Source of the DNA: Bemisia tabaci
Taxonomy: Eukaryota; Arthropoda; Insecta; Hemiptera; Aleyrodidae
Direction of reading: 5' to 3'
NCBI RefSeq assembly: GCF_918797505.1
Contig: NC_092801.1
Location: 25,140,477 to 25,204,476, forward strand
Length of the DNA stretch: 64,000 bases
This document shows, piece after piece, positions 63,266-64,000 of the stretch. The notes beneath the pieces were generated by a model, which was not told where the DNA came from, searched no databases, and saw only the letters and a program-made list of their open reading frames with translations. Every line of letters begins with the position of its first letter. Position 1 is the first letter of the stretch. The position numbers and the translations under genes are program-made.

Positions 63266-64000
63266 GGGAAAAAATAGCATTTAAAAGACTCGGACGATGG
63301 GCGGGACTTATCACAAGAGTTGTCCTTGAGCGATTCGGCGATTCGCGTCTTCGTAGCTTCTGGAGAAATGAGCTAAGCGCCTTTCTCTGTGAGACATTGT
63401 TTGCCTATGCTATCATGTGTCTCAAGGTTCATATCAGCAGGCATTTGCCATCGCGGCAGTAAGCTGAGGCAATATTTCTGTATTCATGGAATAAATCAAT
63501 CAATCGAGTTCCGATTTTGGCTCATATATCCGTAACGGGTCCTCCAGAGCAGTTTTCCACCTTGCACAATAGTTATAATTTCTTTATTTCTATTTGTAAA
63601 ATTTGAGGTGGGATAATGGCGGCTTCTCAAGAGCAACGAGGTAGGCGATCTTTTGCACCAACGAACAGAAAACTGATGGCGAAAAATAACCAATCAGAAC
63701 CTCCCAAAAAAAAGAATTTGCCTAAAAACGGAACTTCGTGGTTCTGCGCAGATTTACCAGTCAGACACGACATCTCAAGGTGGAAAAAAACTTGCTGAAA
63801 GCGAATTTTAGCAATCAACACAACTTGACGTAGAGACATGATTGGCTAAAAAATACAACGGTTTTTGATACATCGGAAAATCAACCAAAAATCGGAGACT
63901 GGGCGAAACGCTCAAGGTCGCAGAGGTATAGGGAATCCCATAGCGAAAGCAACGGAACGATTGTAATATCATGGGGAACTCCGTTCCCATGACAATTAAG

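Larger units (their letters stand above)
61881..64000. repeat. Paralogue of 55440-57670, running off the window end
   Basis: It shares TTTAAACAAGTTGG, the CGCTAGCGAT block and CGGCGTAAAGTATGATATT, then continues with the SINE-like block and the segment starting CGTAACGGGTCCTCCAGAGC. It lacks the mariner but has a family E MITE (62213-62465) that 55358-57976 lacks. 62470-63060 is extra AT-rich sequence absent from the other copy. Confidence 0.85.

Overview
The window looks like nuclear DNA of an arthropod, most likely an insect. It is AT-rich, holds one split gene with long introns and GT-AG junctions, and is packed with short inverted-repeat DNA elements (MITEs). It also has tRNA-derived SINE-like copies, non-LTR retroelement remnants, a mariner relic and a probable nuclear copy of mitochondrial large-subunit rRNA. 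I cannot name the species from sequence alone; a sap-feeding hemipteran is a guess.

The one confident gene is a complete arylsulfatase B-like sulfatase on the + strand, from 29640 to 48457. I assembled it as 11 coding exons. Every junction keeps the reading frame, giving 617 residues and a stop. All the active-site residues expected for this family are present. Exon 7 adds an acidic, Asp-rich segment where vertebrate arylsulfatase B has only a short loop. A GC-rich, CpG-rich island at about 24630-25190, ending in a consensus splice donor, is a candidate promoter and untranslated first exon for this gene.

Layout. 1-24.6 kb: no recognised gene; MITEs, long palindromes, a pogo-like element, two retroelement tails and a SINE. 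24.6-25.2 kb: the GC-rich island. 25.2-26.7 kb: a tandem repeat of about 190 bp in six copies. 29.6-48.5 kb: the sulfatase gene, its introns full of MITEs. 48.5-53.1 kb: repeats. 53.1-53.6 kb: a GC-richer Cys-rich open frame on the - strand, possibly a gene or a pseudogene with an in-frame stop. 53.7-64 kb: a large inverted-repeat element carrying a truncated mariner, a paralogous copy of it running off the window end, a mitochondrial rRNA-like insertion and further repeats.

The strongest observations beyond the gene are natural filled/empty site pairs. Several duplicated segments carry an element in one copy and not in the other, so element ends and target-site duplications can be read directly. 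This defines a CGACGGTG-ended family of exactly 253 bp in four copies (4-bp A/T duplications), a TGGAC-ended family (2-bp duplications) and CACTG-ended families (2-bp duplications). Two sites show three-level nesting. I saw no CRISPR array, bacterial operon or new multi-gene system.
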